Source: Undaria pinnatifida (taxonomy: Eukaryota > Sar > Phaeophyceae > Laminariales > Alariaceae). Taken from it: a stretch of 64,000 nt of DNA. The DNA lies in NCBI GenBank assembly GCA_012845835.1, contig JABAKD010000023.1, forward strand, positions 4,106,200 through 4,170,199, written 5' to 3'. Below are positions 44,118 to 53,704 of this stretch, piece after piece; the first letter of the stretch is position 1; the number at the start of each line of letters is the position of its first letter. The notes below the pieces were generated by a model. That model did not search any database and was not told where the DNA came from. It worked only from the letters and a program-made list of their open reading frames with translations. Both the position numbers and the translations under genes were made by a program.

Positions 44118-45424
44118 ATGGTCCTTCGTACCCCTTTTTGCAGTAGTCGTCCGCGCTCAACACCACCGTCGCACCAGCACACCCCTCCAAATTAAAGCAT
44201 TTGTGCACCTCCACCGCGTCTCGGCTCGACCGCCAGTAACCTTCCCGGATCGGTAACGAGGCCAGCGTCGCCCCGGGGGTATCACAGTCAACCCCGTCCC
44301 CACCCTCGATAGAAATGCACGGCTCACAGGACACTTCAATGCCGTCTTCATCAGCAACAGGCTTGGCGTACTCGTACGCATAGCAGAGGTAGAACGTCGA
44401 GTCTACATCCAGCGCAATGCCGTTTGTGGAGCTCGAGTTCTGGTCGCCGTTCAGGGTCGTTAGCGTGAAGCTGCTGGTGAGGACTCCACCCAGGTCCTGC
44501 CCCTTAGGGACACCGGAAACCGAAATAGAAACGTTGCCCTCGGGAGGTAAAATGCCACTAGACGGAGCTACGTCCAACTCCAGGTCGTCAGCTTCGAAAG
44601 TCAGCTCCCAGATGACGTTTGTGGTCCCGCTCCCCGTTGCCGAAACCGCTAGCTCATAGGAAACCCCGTCAGGGCTGTACACCTCAGTGGAAGGGGGCGT
44701 CTTGACGCTGAGGGATAGGGCACCCCCGTCGTCTAGACAGGTTTCGGCATCGAGGCACTCGCACAGCACCCCCAAGTCACTATCCGCGCATTCTCCGGGC
44801 CCGCACAAATCACCATCGCCGCACGCTAAAGCCTTGTTCACAAGAACCAGGGAGCTGTTGATTCTACCGACGGTTTCGACCGTGGTGTCATCGAAAACAG
44901 CGTTGCGGATGTACGCGTCTGAATTCAGCGAGAAAACCGCCATGTGTGCGGAACTCCCGCTAAAGTCGCACCGGTCGAGGAAAAGCGAGCCGGCTTCGGC
45001 GTTCGCGTGATAGATAACGGTATCGCCGAGCCAGCCTCGAAACACACAGCCCGTCGCGGCAAGCGATGAGTCGCTGTCCGATTGAATCGCGCGGTTGTAC
45101 GAATCTTCCTGGAGGCCAATGCCAGACAAGAACGAAACGCCGTCCGCGACAACCACGCTCTCCGTCATGTACAGGACGCTGCCACTAAGCGCCAGGTTGT
45201 TGGTAACGGCGTGATTTTCGAGCGTTGCGCTCTCGACGCCGCTGAGGTACAGAGCCGCACCTTGCGGAGACTCATTCCCGATCAAGTCGCAGCTGGAGTT
45301 TACCCACGAGGCCTTCTTGGCGCAAATACCCCCACCCTGGTCCCCGGCGTAGTTGTATCGCATGGAGGCGTTTTCGCACGTCAGGGTAACGCCCCAGTTG
45401 ATGTACACACAACCGCCGTAAAAC
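44118..45424 (-). CDS. Gene 2, exon 4: end of beta-helix, EGF-like and Ig-like parts
   Basis: The 1307-bp exon runs from CCCTGCAG|GTTTTAC to GGACCAT|GTGAGT. It starts on the last base of a codon and ends one base into a Tyr codon. Residues of about 158-356 of the partial protein are beta-helix rungs with many Ser/Asn/Gly turns (YGGCVYINWGVTLTC, GDQGGGICAKK, GAALYLSGVESATLEN). A Cys-rich EGF-like stretch (CGDGDLCGPGECADS, CECLDAETC) follows at about 359-387. Residues of about 393-505 form a Val/Ser/Thr-rich beta domain, probably Ig-like. Then come CYAYEYAKPV, CEPCISIEGG, the REGYWRSS motif, CFNLEGCAG and DYCKKGYEGP, the Cys-rich entry to the membrane domain. All of this should be extracellular, perhaps facing the cell wall. 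Ligand unknown. Confidence 0.9.
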
Positions 45425-45734
45425 CTGCAGGGATAACGGCCGTGGTGTGCAATGAAAAAGAAAGAACGAACAGCGTCGCCACACGCCGTCAATGGTTTTG
45501 GGAAAAACAAATACCAGGTATATTTCACGCAGCTTACCCCAAGACTTTCCCCGCCCCCTCCCTTTTATATCCACATGGATGCTCACGCAAACAAAGACCT
45601 CGATCTAGTCAGGGCGCGTGGTGCTAGCACACGATAGCGGGAGCAGCCGCACGTGCTCAAAACTGTCCTGACTCTTGGCGAGGCTCTCCAACCGAAGAAG
45701 GGAAAAGCCACCCACGATTCCGTCGGCAGGCCTT

Positions 45735-46020
45735 CACGATATACGCCGCGTACCACGGCAGAGGTGCACCAACGTTGTTCCTGGGCTCCACGTTCAAGGA
45801 GCTCTATATGCTGCTCCCAAAAGCAGGTTTTTGGGAGACTAAAAAACACTTAATACCGGGTTTTGATGAACAAGCCCGTGGCCATGGTATACAACGGAAA
45901 TTACTGGGGGAGGGGGGGGGGGGGGGGGGGCGAAATTGCGACCATATCGGGTTAAGGAGCCCTATCTTCCAGAAAATGTGCTAGCCAAAGAATGCCCCGG
46001 GGACACGTGCCACGGTAGAG
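45735..46020. mobile_element. M1 element with G-run, next to a second M1 end
   Basis: The left end GCGTACCACGGCAGAGGTGC, interior CCATGGTATACAACGG and GTTAAGGAGCCCTATCTTCC, and a G run of about 22 mark it. The right end GACACGTGCCACGGTAGAGG faces the wrong way for a simple closing terminus and may start a second, fused copy. It lies in gene 2 intron 3. Confidence 0.5.
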
Positions 46021-46117
46021 GCGTACCATTTTTTATTTTGCAAGGCTCCTGAATTGAGGAGCCCTACATCTGAGGCTCTTGACTTGACATTTACATCAAA
46101 TACGTCACGCACAATTG

Positions 46118-46376
46118 ACTGAATCTACGATAGCCCCCCCCCCGAAAAAAAACAGAGATTTTCTTTAACGAACGGTTCATGGCTGCTCGACATAAGGAAG
46201 GATGCGCAATTGAAAACAAACTATCCACGTGTTTTCTTACTGTGTGCAAAAGGCCTATCGATCGATGACGTCCGGGTGTCGAGGATAAAACCGCATTTCA
46301 GGAGATACGACCGGGAGCTGGTTTTGAACCCGGCGATTTCGTTGAAAGAAAAGTGGGCGTAGAACGACTCAATTAC
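46118..46376. mobile_element. M3 element in gene 2 intron 3
   Basis: CTACGATAGCCCCCCCC is followed by GATTTTCTTTAACGAACGG, CATGGCTGCTCGACATAAGG, GAGATACGACCGGGAGCTGG and GGCGATTTCGTTGAAAG. The right terminus has lost its G run and reads GGGCGTAGAACGACTC. It is in reverse orientation to the pair at 36.5-37.0 kb. Confidence 0.6.
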
Positions 46377-46714
46377 AGCTTCTGAGTATCTAAAAAGGGC
46401 AGCCTAAAAAACAAACTATATGGCCTTGGTTTATAAAAAAAACATAAATCGGAACAACTATGGTCTTCGGACGATTATGGGCCTAGGAACCCCATCACTC
46501 ATATATATATATTTTGCCAATAACTGCTACACCTCTATCGTATAATAGCACCCCGCACCCCCGTATCACGGCACGCGTCATAAGTTGGAAACCTTAAGCA
46601 GGGCGTCCGATGATCATCCGGACGCACACAATAAGTTCCTTCAAAATCACACGTTTAGAAGAAGGCGCAGAGTTCCCTACAGGAAGAGAGGGGGGGTACT
46701 CAATTTGTGCATGT

Positions 46715-47010
46715 GGACGTAGTCGTATGACCATAGACGCTCGTATCCCTTCTATGCCGGGACGGCCCACGTCGGGTTATCACCAACAAGGCAGATATTG
46801 CTTGCGCCAGGCGCCAAGCGCCGTGAGGTGTTCGGCGAGTCGCATGAAGGGTGAATTGCATCCTTCCAAGAACCGCTGGTAAGACGGACTTCGGCCCCTC
46901 GTGCCTGCTTTCTTGCTCATGCATAGCTGGCAGCGCCAGTGAGTTACTTTGTTTCCCATGGTGTGGCCACGCCAGAGACAGCAACGGGGCTATTACTACG
47001 TAACCGCCTG
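46715..47010 (+). repeat. Interspersed repeat F1
   Basis: The copy has ACCATAGACGCTCGTATCCC, ATGCCGGGACGGCCCACG, GTGTTCGGCGAGTCGCATG and TGTGGCCACGCCAGAGACAG. It is closest to the copy at 10815. It lies in gene 2 intron 3. From 47010 to 47640 I see only a diverged M1-like stretch and nothing else. Confidence 0.55.
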
Positions 47011-47642
47011 AGGTGGCTCAGAAAAGGGAGGTGCCACAGCAGTACAAGCATGCTATTAGGGTAGAGACACATATTTTTCTTCCTGAGAAAACTCGTTACT
47101 CAGAAAATGTCCATACTCCACCCCCGAAAAGCGATTCAAAGGGAAAATAAATCCAATCTGATGACGAATGCCCGCGTCCCCTCTCGGTAGGAGTTGCGCT
47201 TTGTGGGTCAGGCGTTTCTGACCGGAGGAACTGCTCAAGCGTGCAACTGCCGGTTAGTACGATAATTTTACGAGCACGTTGTCTTCTAGGACTGACGCAG
47301 AGAAACGCTGACTGGTTCCGTTCCGCGAACGACTGTCCTTGAAGTAAAGTTTCGGGCGAGACATTGGGTTCATATTGTGAGGAGGCCAGAAACTTCTGCG
47401 GAGCCCCCCCCACCGCGAAATTACCCACCGTGCGTTTCTCACGACCGAGTTCGTGCTGTACCTAGGAAATGGTCGTTGTTTGAGGCTTTCCTTGGCCTGA
47501 AAATGTTTTGTTCCTTGTGAGGTAGAAAAGCCCCTAGAGCGAAAAGCCTCCAAAAAGCATTTACGGTCACCCCTTTACCGTCATATGCTCCTGTACAGAT
47601 AACAACAGCACCGGGGGGTACGTTGTACGCTCGTCGGCTCAC

Positions 47643-47797
47643 GTTGCTGTGTTATTGATGAACGTGCCCCCAGTGATATTCACGACCGTGGAAACCCCCG
47701 TTGCTGCAATCGCTCCTCCATACTCCCGGGCGGTATTGTTCCTAAACGTTCCTCCTTCAACCCTTAAGGTCGACTCTCCATAGCCAGTGCAAAACAC
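47643..47797 (-). CDS. Gene 2, exon 3: beta-helix rungs with Pmp-type repeats
   Basis: The 155-bp exon starts in phase 0 at AAATAG|GTGTTT and ends two bases into a codon at GCAAC|GTGAGC. It encodes VFCTGYGESTLRVEGGTF, RNNTAREYGGAIAATG and a VVNITGGTFINNTAT end that runs across the junction into FYGGCVYINWG. The paired GGTFxNN and GGAI motifs are the signature of Chlamydia Pmp-type repeats (Chlam_PMP), which form right-handed parallel beta-helix rungs. Each rung pair is about 25 residues. A decaying tandem array of the same exon lies directly upstream at 47840-48790. The polypyrimidine tract before the acceptor is weak, but the phase fits on both sides. Confidence 0.85.
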
Positions 47798-47839
47798 CTA
47801 TTTTTACAGGACCGCAGAAGACATTATTTGGAAGGATTA

Positions 47840-48790
47840 CGCTTAATAGGGGTTAGGGTTAGAGTTGATGAATGTCACTCCTCCATCCAGGGCGGTATTG
47901 TTCCTAAACGTTCCTCCTTCGACCATTGACGCCGACTGTCCGTGAACAGTGCAAAACACCTTGTTTTGCCGGACCGTGGAAGGCATTATTTCAGAGGGCT
48001 TAGGGTTAGAGTTGATGAAATTTCCGCTCCATACTCCAAGGGCAGTAGTGTTCCTACAAGTTTCTCCTTCGCCCGTTAACGTCGATTCACCACGACCAGT
48101 ACAAAACACATACTATGCAGTACCGTGGAAGGCATTTATTTGGGGGTTAGGATGAGAAGTTGGGGCAAAAATCGGGATTGCTGAAATCGCTTCTCCACAC
48201 TCGAGGTGAGCATTGTTCCTAAACGTTCCTCCTTCGATTCTTAACGTCGATTCACCATAACCGTTGCGAAACACTGTCTTTGCAGGACCGTGGAAGACAT
48301 TTAATGGTGAGGGGTTAGGGCTAGAGTCACGCTTGCTGAAATCATTCCTCCATAATCCAGGTAAGCATTGTTCCCAAACGTTTCTCCTTCGACCCTTGGC
48401 CTTTTTCAAACTGCACCCACGTTTTTGGAAAAAAAAAAACTAGTTGGAAATAGCGTGGGAACAAATTTGCAGTGGTGAAGAGGGATAACAACGAGTCACC
48501 AGAACCAATAACCTCTTTTGCAGGACCGTGTAAGGCGTGTTTTGGGCGATGAAATGTTAAGTAGTTGGGGTTCGCCCTTACTCCAGGACAGGATCGTTCT
48601 TAAACGTCCCTCCTCCGACCGTTAACATGGACTGCCCATAACCATTGCAAAACACCTCGTTTTGGCGGGACCGTGGAAGCTATTTATTTGGGTCGGTTAG
48701 GTTTTAGGTTATAGGGGTTAGGGCTAAGGTTAGAGTTGTCGAAATCACCCCTCTCCCTTAACCTCCCTCGTTCGATCCTTAACCCCGATC
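47840..48790 (-). pseudogene. Decayed tandem array of gene 2 exon 3
   Basis: Six further units related to exon 3 follow upstream. The minus-strand core GGAACGTTTAGGAACAAT and its variants fall at about 47906, 48055, 48220, 48376 and 48600, with a last trace near 48756; spacing is mostly 149-165 bp. Translations of single units still show VFCTVHGQSASMVEGGTFR, VFRNGYGESTLRIEGG and VFCNGYGQSMLTVGGGTF, but none has the full length, frame and both splice sites of exon 3. Between units lies GGGTTAGGGTTAGAG, a telomere-like phrase. The duplicated unit includes flanking intron, so it expanded as genomic DNA. Confidence 0.75.
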
Positions 48791-48819
48791 GAGTCCCAAA
48801 AGCCTTCCATATACTATTT

Positions 48820-49719
48820 TGAAGCAGTTTCGTCCCCAACATGGGTGTCCAGTTGTCAAGGCGTTAACGCGGAAGGAACTCTACCAGCGTGAACATACCG
48901 TTTACTGGGAACACGGAGAGCAACTTGGGGGGACATGCGAGAGGAACACCACGATCGTTGGTCCGGGTAGACTAAGCCAGAAGGCGCGCAAAAACAGTGG
49001 TACAAGTAGTGAAAGCGCGGCAACAGAAAGTAAAGGAGGGTAACAACGGCGGAGGCACTACCACTAGCAAGCATGCCAGCGAAAACAAAACGAACAAAAG
49101 GTATTAAAAAGCAGCGGCGGGAGTATAACCATAATGAGGTCCACAACGGCATCATATCGTTGGCGCCGATTGGCGGTACATCCTGTAGCCCTTGACTCCG
49201 CAGTCCTTCAATGGAGGAGCCCAGCCAGTCAAGACATGCTATCGCTACCGTTAGATCTTTGAGTCGGCAGGATCTCGCGGCAAATAACTATTAGGTAGGT
49301 CCCGTTAGCTCACCAAGTGGCTTAACTTTAGTCGCCAAGTTTGCTGGTGAAGCCAGATGATGGCCAGCCGACTCCCCGACTTAAGTCAGGCCAGCGAAGC
49401 GAGGAAAATCACCCCTCCCCCCCCACCCGGCCAAGGGAACCCCGCCCAAAGTATGGGAACATGTATTCCGCAAACATCCTTCCTACAAGCATGGAAACCC
49501 AGTAAGTCGAGTTAGTCGGCACCTCCCGTAGAAAACAAATAACTATTAGTCCGACTGGTAACTAGTTGGTGACTTACGTCGTGCTGACTCACAACTGTTA
49601 CCTATCGTTTTACGCGTCGTTCGTGACGACAATGAATGTCTGTTGGAAACTTTTCGACCAGAAAATGCTTACGCCATCTTCGCACGCGACCAATCTTTGG
49701 CCCGTCCTGGGTTACTTAC
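48820..49719. other. Gene 2 intron 2, distal part
   Basis: After an M4 trace at 48795-48870 I see no repeat that I can name. A hydrophobic minus frame at 48856-49155 is open but has no splice sites that fit and lies between exons 2 and 3. The remaining sequence to 49719 shows nothing. Confidence 0.4.
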
Positions 49720-49874
49720 CGCACCACCTCTACTCCCGGTGCTGCTGCCCCACATCAACCCCCCGGAGATGGTGACATTCGTGCTGTCCCCCGCAAGAAG
49801 AACGCCTCCCCTGAAGCCGGAGTCACACCTGAAGTCTCCCCCAACGATATGTAGCTTGCTGCCCTCATACGCGT
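49720..49874 (-). CDS. Gene 2, exon 2: beta-helix rungs
   Basis: The 155-bp exon has no Met and is easily overlooked. It runs from GATGAGCAG|ACGCG to GGTGCG|GTAAGTAA, a consensus donor. It takes one base from exon 1 to make Tyr and ends in phase 0. It encodes AYEGSKLHIVGGDFRCDSG, then FRGGVLLAGDSTNVTISGG and LMWGSSTGSRGGA. The pattern GGxF, RGGVLLAGDSTNVTISGG and RGGA is beta-helix with Pmp-type turns. It joins DGGCIY from exon 1 to VFCTGYGES of exon 3. Length equals that of exon 3, suggesting both come from one ancestral rung-pair exon. Confidence 0.85.
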
Positions 49875-50578
49875 CTGCTCATCGCGCGTTCGGATGCCGA
49901 GGAGACAGGGAGTGTTGAACAGAAGATACAGATTGGGGGTTCGCGTTAGGACACGAAAGGGATGTCTTGTTGGGGATGGTAGGGGTGTTACCATGTTAGG
50001 TTGGCTTTAATGGTTGGTTGACATGCATGGTAGATTTGCCGCCTGCCTGTTATACTTCCCACTACTGTATTGACTCTATTCCTCTACCTCTCGGGAAGAA
50101 GGAGGGATATTATACTCGGGGTTGATGAACATTTATCCCCCGGCGTCTCTTATGCCTCGTCCCCTCTCGCTGGGTAAGGTCCCGCCAACGCCTCAGAGGG
50201 GCATCGACATATGGCTTGACACACGCTACGGCAAAGGCGCGCATAGGTTTCCTGGGACTTCGTACTTGAGGGGCTCTAAGACGTAACCCAACGTCTGACT
50301 CGAGAAAAAGAAGGAAGTGGAAGGCGATGTACACTGCCATGCGTGGAGGAAAGCGTGGTTTGGGGGAAAGGCACGGATAAATGTCGTCACACACGCACGT
50401 ACGACCGTAAGTTTCAATATGGACGGTATAAGCCATCCAAGGACAGCCGATCACCTCGGCATAGTCGGTGAACAACGAAGGCGACCTGCCGATGTTGTTA
50501 GACCGCCTTGCCGGCTCTTTGGCACTCTTACGTGCTATACCTCAAAAAGTGCAGGAAGGCTGTTTCCTTTCTTGACAT

Positions 50579-51016
50579 CGCATAAAATAACGGCGCCCCC
50601 TGGCAGCGGAGGTAAACGCAGCCAGGTCGATTGGGACCCTCTCGAAGCGTAGAGGCGTCACAATGGCGTCGACCATGAGATTCGAATTCGCGCGATAGGG
50701 GCTTGACATCTGTGGTAGCACAATAGTAGCGCCTGTCTGGCTGAGAACGTCCAGCAGTAAGCGTTTACTTCTGGATCAATCAATTGTACAACGTATTCAT
50801 CCAAGAGACACCCCAACAATTGAATCAGCCAGAAGTAAGCGCTTGCTGCTGGACGTTCTCAGCCAGACATGCCCTGCTATTGTGCTACCACAGCTTATCG
50901 CGCGAATTCAAATCTCATGGTCGACGCCAATGTGAAGCCTCTACTGTTCGAGAGGGTCCCACTCGACCTGGTTGCGTTTGCCTCCGCTGCCAGGGGGTGC
51001 TGTTACTTTATGCGAG
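50579..51016. repeat. Large intronic palindrome (about 205-bp arms, 29-bp loop)
   Basis: The left arm 50579-50786 and right arm 50816-51016 are inverse complements at roughly 85-90 per cent by eye. For example GGCTGAGAACGTCCAGCAG faces CTGCTGGACGTTCTCAGCC, and CGACCATGAGATTC faces GAATTCAAATCTCATGGTCG with small gaps. The left arm has an extra 10-13 bp near 50705. The loop is TACAACGTATTCATCCAAG and ten more bases. The feature lies in gene 2 intron 1 and would fold into a long hairpin in the pre-mRNA. No frame crosses both arms. Confidence 0.85.
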
Positions 51017-51421
51017 TGGTGATGGTGTACCTCCATCGTCTACGGCCCCCCTCGCCCCTGCGACGCATGCTGGTTGCTAGCTCAAAGCAGATGCGGTGTG
51101 AACATGGAACGGATGCAGACTATTAATGACTCGCCTGCTGAGTAGCACGATACCTTCTTGTATGGTTTCGGGAATAAAAGCAAACATGATAAAACACACA
51201 TCGAATTTCAACACGGTTCGAGTGCATATCCAGTTGAGGAGCGCCATCAACGAGAAACGTGTTAAGACACAACGAGCCGATAGCAACCCGATAATAGGCA
51301 TGCATTTCGAATCCCAGCAGACCACCCCCGTTTATGGCCATGCTTTCATAAGTGAGTTCGCTTATCCAGCCCCTGTCTATGCCCTATCTCGTTTATGGCC
51401 GTGGTATCGCGCAGAACTCAC

Positions 51422-51584
51422 ATATACAGCCCCCGTCGTTGGCTGTGTTGTCATGCATCACCGTCCCATTATTGACGACGTCCAATCCCGCACTGCGGAA
51501 GCAGCCTCCGTTTTCCGTCGCCGAGTTACCCGTGCAAATAACATCGTTGAATACAATCACCCCGTCCGGATCCCATCCATACAC
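51422..51584 (-). CDS. Gene 2, exon 1 of the model: beta-helix (5' exons missing)
   Basis: The 163-bp exon starts at GCTGTGCAG|GTG in phase 0 and ends one base into a codon at TATAT|GTGAGT. It encodes VYGWDPDGVIVFNDVICTG, NSATENGGCFRSAGLDVVNN and GTVMHDNTANDGGCI. Alternating hydrophobic residues with NGGC and DGGC turns are beta-helix rungs. It is not the true first exon: there is no start codon or signal peptide, and an acceptor precedes it. Further rungs and the secretion signal must lie upstream, in or beyond 52.5-64 kb. Relics of this exon at 52021-52520 and 58714-58790 show that this part of the gene has been duplicated. Confidence 0.8.
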
Positions 51585-51626
51585 CTGCACAGCGATGGCA
51601 GCCAGATATAAATTTTTATGAACGAC

Positions 51627-51935
51627 TGATTCTACGATAGCTCCCCCCCCACCAATCCAGCGATTTTCTTCGACGAACGCTTTATGGCTGCTATTTTCTT
51701 CGACGAACGCTTCATGGCTGCTCGAAACGAAGAGGGAAGCTATGAGAAATAAACCTTCATGTGCGTTTTCTTGATTGCCAAAGACTATCGAATGATGACA
51801 TCGGGGTTGCAAAGGACACCGTGTTCCAGGAGATGCAGCCAGGAGCTGGTTTCGAAACCGGCGTCTTCGTCAAAGAAAAATGGGGGGGGGGGGGGGGGGC
51901 GGGGGGAGGGGGGGTCACCAAAGAACGACTCAAAA
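51627..51935. mobile_element. M3 element just upstream of gene 2 exon 1
   Basis: TTCTACGATAGCTCCCCCCCC starts it. ATTTTCTTCGACGAACGCTT and a CATGGCTGCT end occur twice. CCAGGAGATGCAGCCAGGAG, GGTTTCGAAACCGGCG, a G run and GGGTCACCAAAGAACGACTC close it. It ends about 40 bp from the exon acceptor on the coding strand's upstream side. Confidence 0.65.
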
Positions 51936-52020
51936 CATTAAAATCGATCTTATCCAGCGATACTATATAATCATATGAGCGCAATCACGAACGGCATGAT
52001 CACTTGATTATTTCATCCGG

Positions 52021-52520
52021 GCTTGCATCACGATGTCCAACCCTTCACCGCGGAAGCAGCCGCCGTTCTTGGCCACCGTGCTTCACGTGCAGGCCAGTGT
52101 GACGACAGAGTTGTTACGGTATACCCGTTTTTGGACCAAACTGTTTTCTGAATGACGGGGCTCCTCAACCCAAAGTCGTTGGAATGGCATTCTTGTGTTG
52201 CCGAACGATTGTTCTGTGTATGTGCCGGTATATATACTAAGCCAATGCATTTGTTCATCGCACCGTACCCGTGGGCTTATCGTTCGTCGCGTTGCACTTT
52301 TGTGGTGTGCGAAGTCGGTGTCTCGGTGGGACGTGCAGTGTAAATAACTCTTCAACTGACACCTCACGAAACACCTTCAATGTGCGATGGGTAGCGTGTT
52401 TAATTCGAGGAACCTCGGAAAAAGAAAATGGCGCACCGTTATAGATTCTGCAAACAACATCGTTGAATACAACCACCCCATTCGGACGATCCCGCCCATA
52501 CCCCAGCAAAACTGATGGCA
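52021..52520 (-). pseudogene. Relic of gene 2 exon 1 split by an M1 element
   Basis: The part at 52446-52520 reads GYGRDRPNGVVVFNDVVC on the minus strand, matching VYGWDPDGVIVFNDVIC of exon 1. The part at 52021-52095 reads STVAKNGGCFRGEGLDIVM, matching NSATENGGCFRSAGLDVVN. Between them, 52105-52446, lies an M1 element (CTGAATGACGGGGCTCC, CCGGTATATATACTAAGCC, GGCGCACCGTTATAG). The exon was duplicated first and then interrupted. Confidence 0.75.
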
Positions 52521-52597
52521 ATCACATCAAGAAAGGTACAGCCCCAAGACCGATGAAATGTCGCGAAATTTTTCGCCACACGAAAGCCACTCACGGC

Positions 52598-52975
52598 GCA
52601 TATGCTACCGTAGAGGTGTGGCATTTATGCTATACGAAACCCGTCTACGACCCACGTTACCGTAGAGGTGTGGCATTTATGCCATACGAAAGACGTTCAC
52701 GACGCATGCTACCGCCGAAAAGGTGCGGCATTTTTTGTGTGAAGTTTTCATCACTTGAGGAGCCCTACGCCTCACACACACAAACTGTTCCTGAATGAAC
52801 TGAAAGCGCAACACGGCGAACAAATCCACGGCCTAGTTTTATCGGAAAATTGATATAGCAAGAAAAACAAGAATGGCACTCGGACGGTATTGGGTTAAGA
52901 CATGTCAGGGAGCCAAGCCAAATCAGAAAACAAAATGGTCAAAACGTGTCACCTCTACCGCAGCACGCGTCCCAC
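52598..52975. mobile_element. M1 element with triplicated left end
   Basis: ATGCTACCGTAGAGGTGTGGC is followed at about 55-bp steps by two more versions (CGTTACCGTAGAGGTGTGGC and ATGCTACCGCCGAAAAGGTG). The interior has TGAACTGAAAGCGCAACAC, and the right end is CACCTCTACCGCAGCACGCG. Multiplication of the terminus parallels the arrays at 8.1 and 12.1 kb. Confidence 0.6.
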
Positions 52976-53228
52976 GAAAGCCGTGGGTACTTGATTACTC
53001 CGTCGAGTAGGGAGATCGATGTCCGACCCCGCACTCGGGATAAACCGAAATGCTCTCGGAACTGCAGCGCCCCCCCAACAAGGCAGTCTGCGCAACGAGG
53101 TATCCCGATATATTGCGGTCACGATCGTTTGGCGGCACGGAGGAATCGCACGCATAACCTGCAGTGAGCAAGGCGGCTTCGACGCGCGGTACGATAGAGG
53201 CAGTAAGGCATACCTCTTTTTGGCTAAA

Positions 53229-53493
53229 GGCCAAGGCTACGGGAGGGGGGTACCCCCGTTTTCACTGGTGTGTTTGAGCCACTCGCACGAGTGACTCTGT
53301 ACCTCACGAATGAAAATGGTTTGGGCACTTGTTTTGGAGCAGCTTAGATTACCTTGGCATTGCGGACCGATTTCGTCAATATAAAACATGAAGAAAACGT
53401 AAGATCGCAAAATAACAAAGGGGTTACTCGCGCGAGTGACCCCTAGCCACTGAAGTTCAAGGCCCAAAAAGGGACCCCCCTACCGTAGCCTGG
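53229..53493. mobile_element. M2 element, complete
   Basis: CCAAGGCTACGGGAGGGGGGT at the left and ACCCCCCTACCGTAGCCTGGG at the right are inverse termini. Subterminal GCCACTCGCACGAGTGACT and TTACTCGCGCGAGTGACCCC are themselves palindromic. At 265 bp without a frame it is a good reference copy for the family. Confidence 0.75.
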
Positions 53494-53704
53494 GTCTAAA
53501 ATGGTTTCTGAATGACGGGGCTCCTTTAAAAATTATCAACTATCGTATTTTTCACCGGACATACCGGTATTTTCAGCCCGGGGATGAAAGAAGACATTCC
53601 CGAACTTGAACGCAGGGCGTTGTATAGCACAGCCACGCACGCACACTCGCACACCTGGCAACACCCCTGGACTCGGCCTACACGGGTACGCCGGTAGGCG
53701 CATG

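Noticed and set aside
44417-45627. Plus-strand frames of up to 181 codons
   Set aside because: They are antisense to gene 2 exon 4 and have no domain.
48856-49155. Hydrophobic minus frame resembling a signal peptide (MLASGSASAVV)
   Set aside because: It lies between gene 2 exons 2 and 3, where an N terminus cannot be, and no independent exon could be attached.
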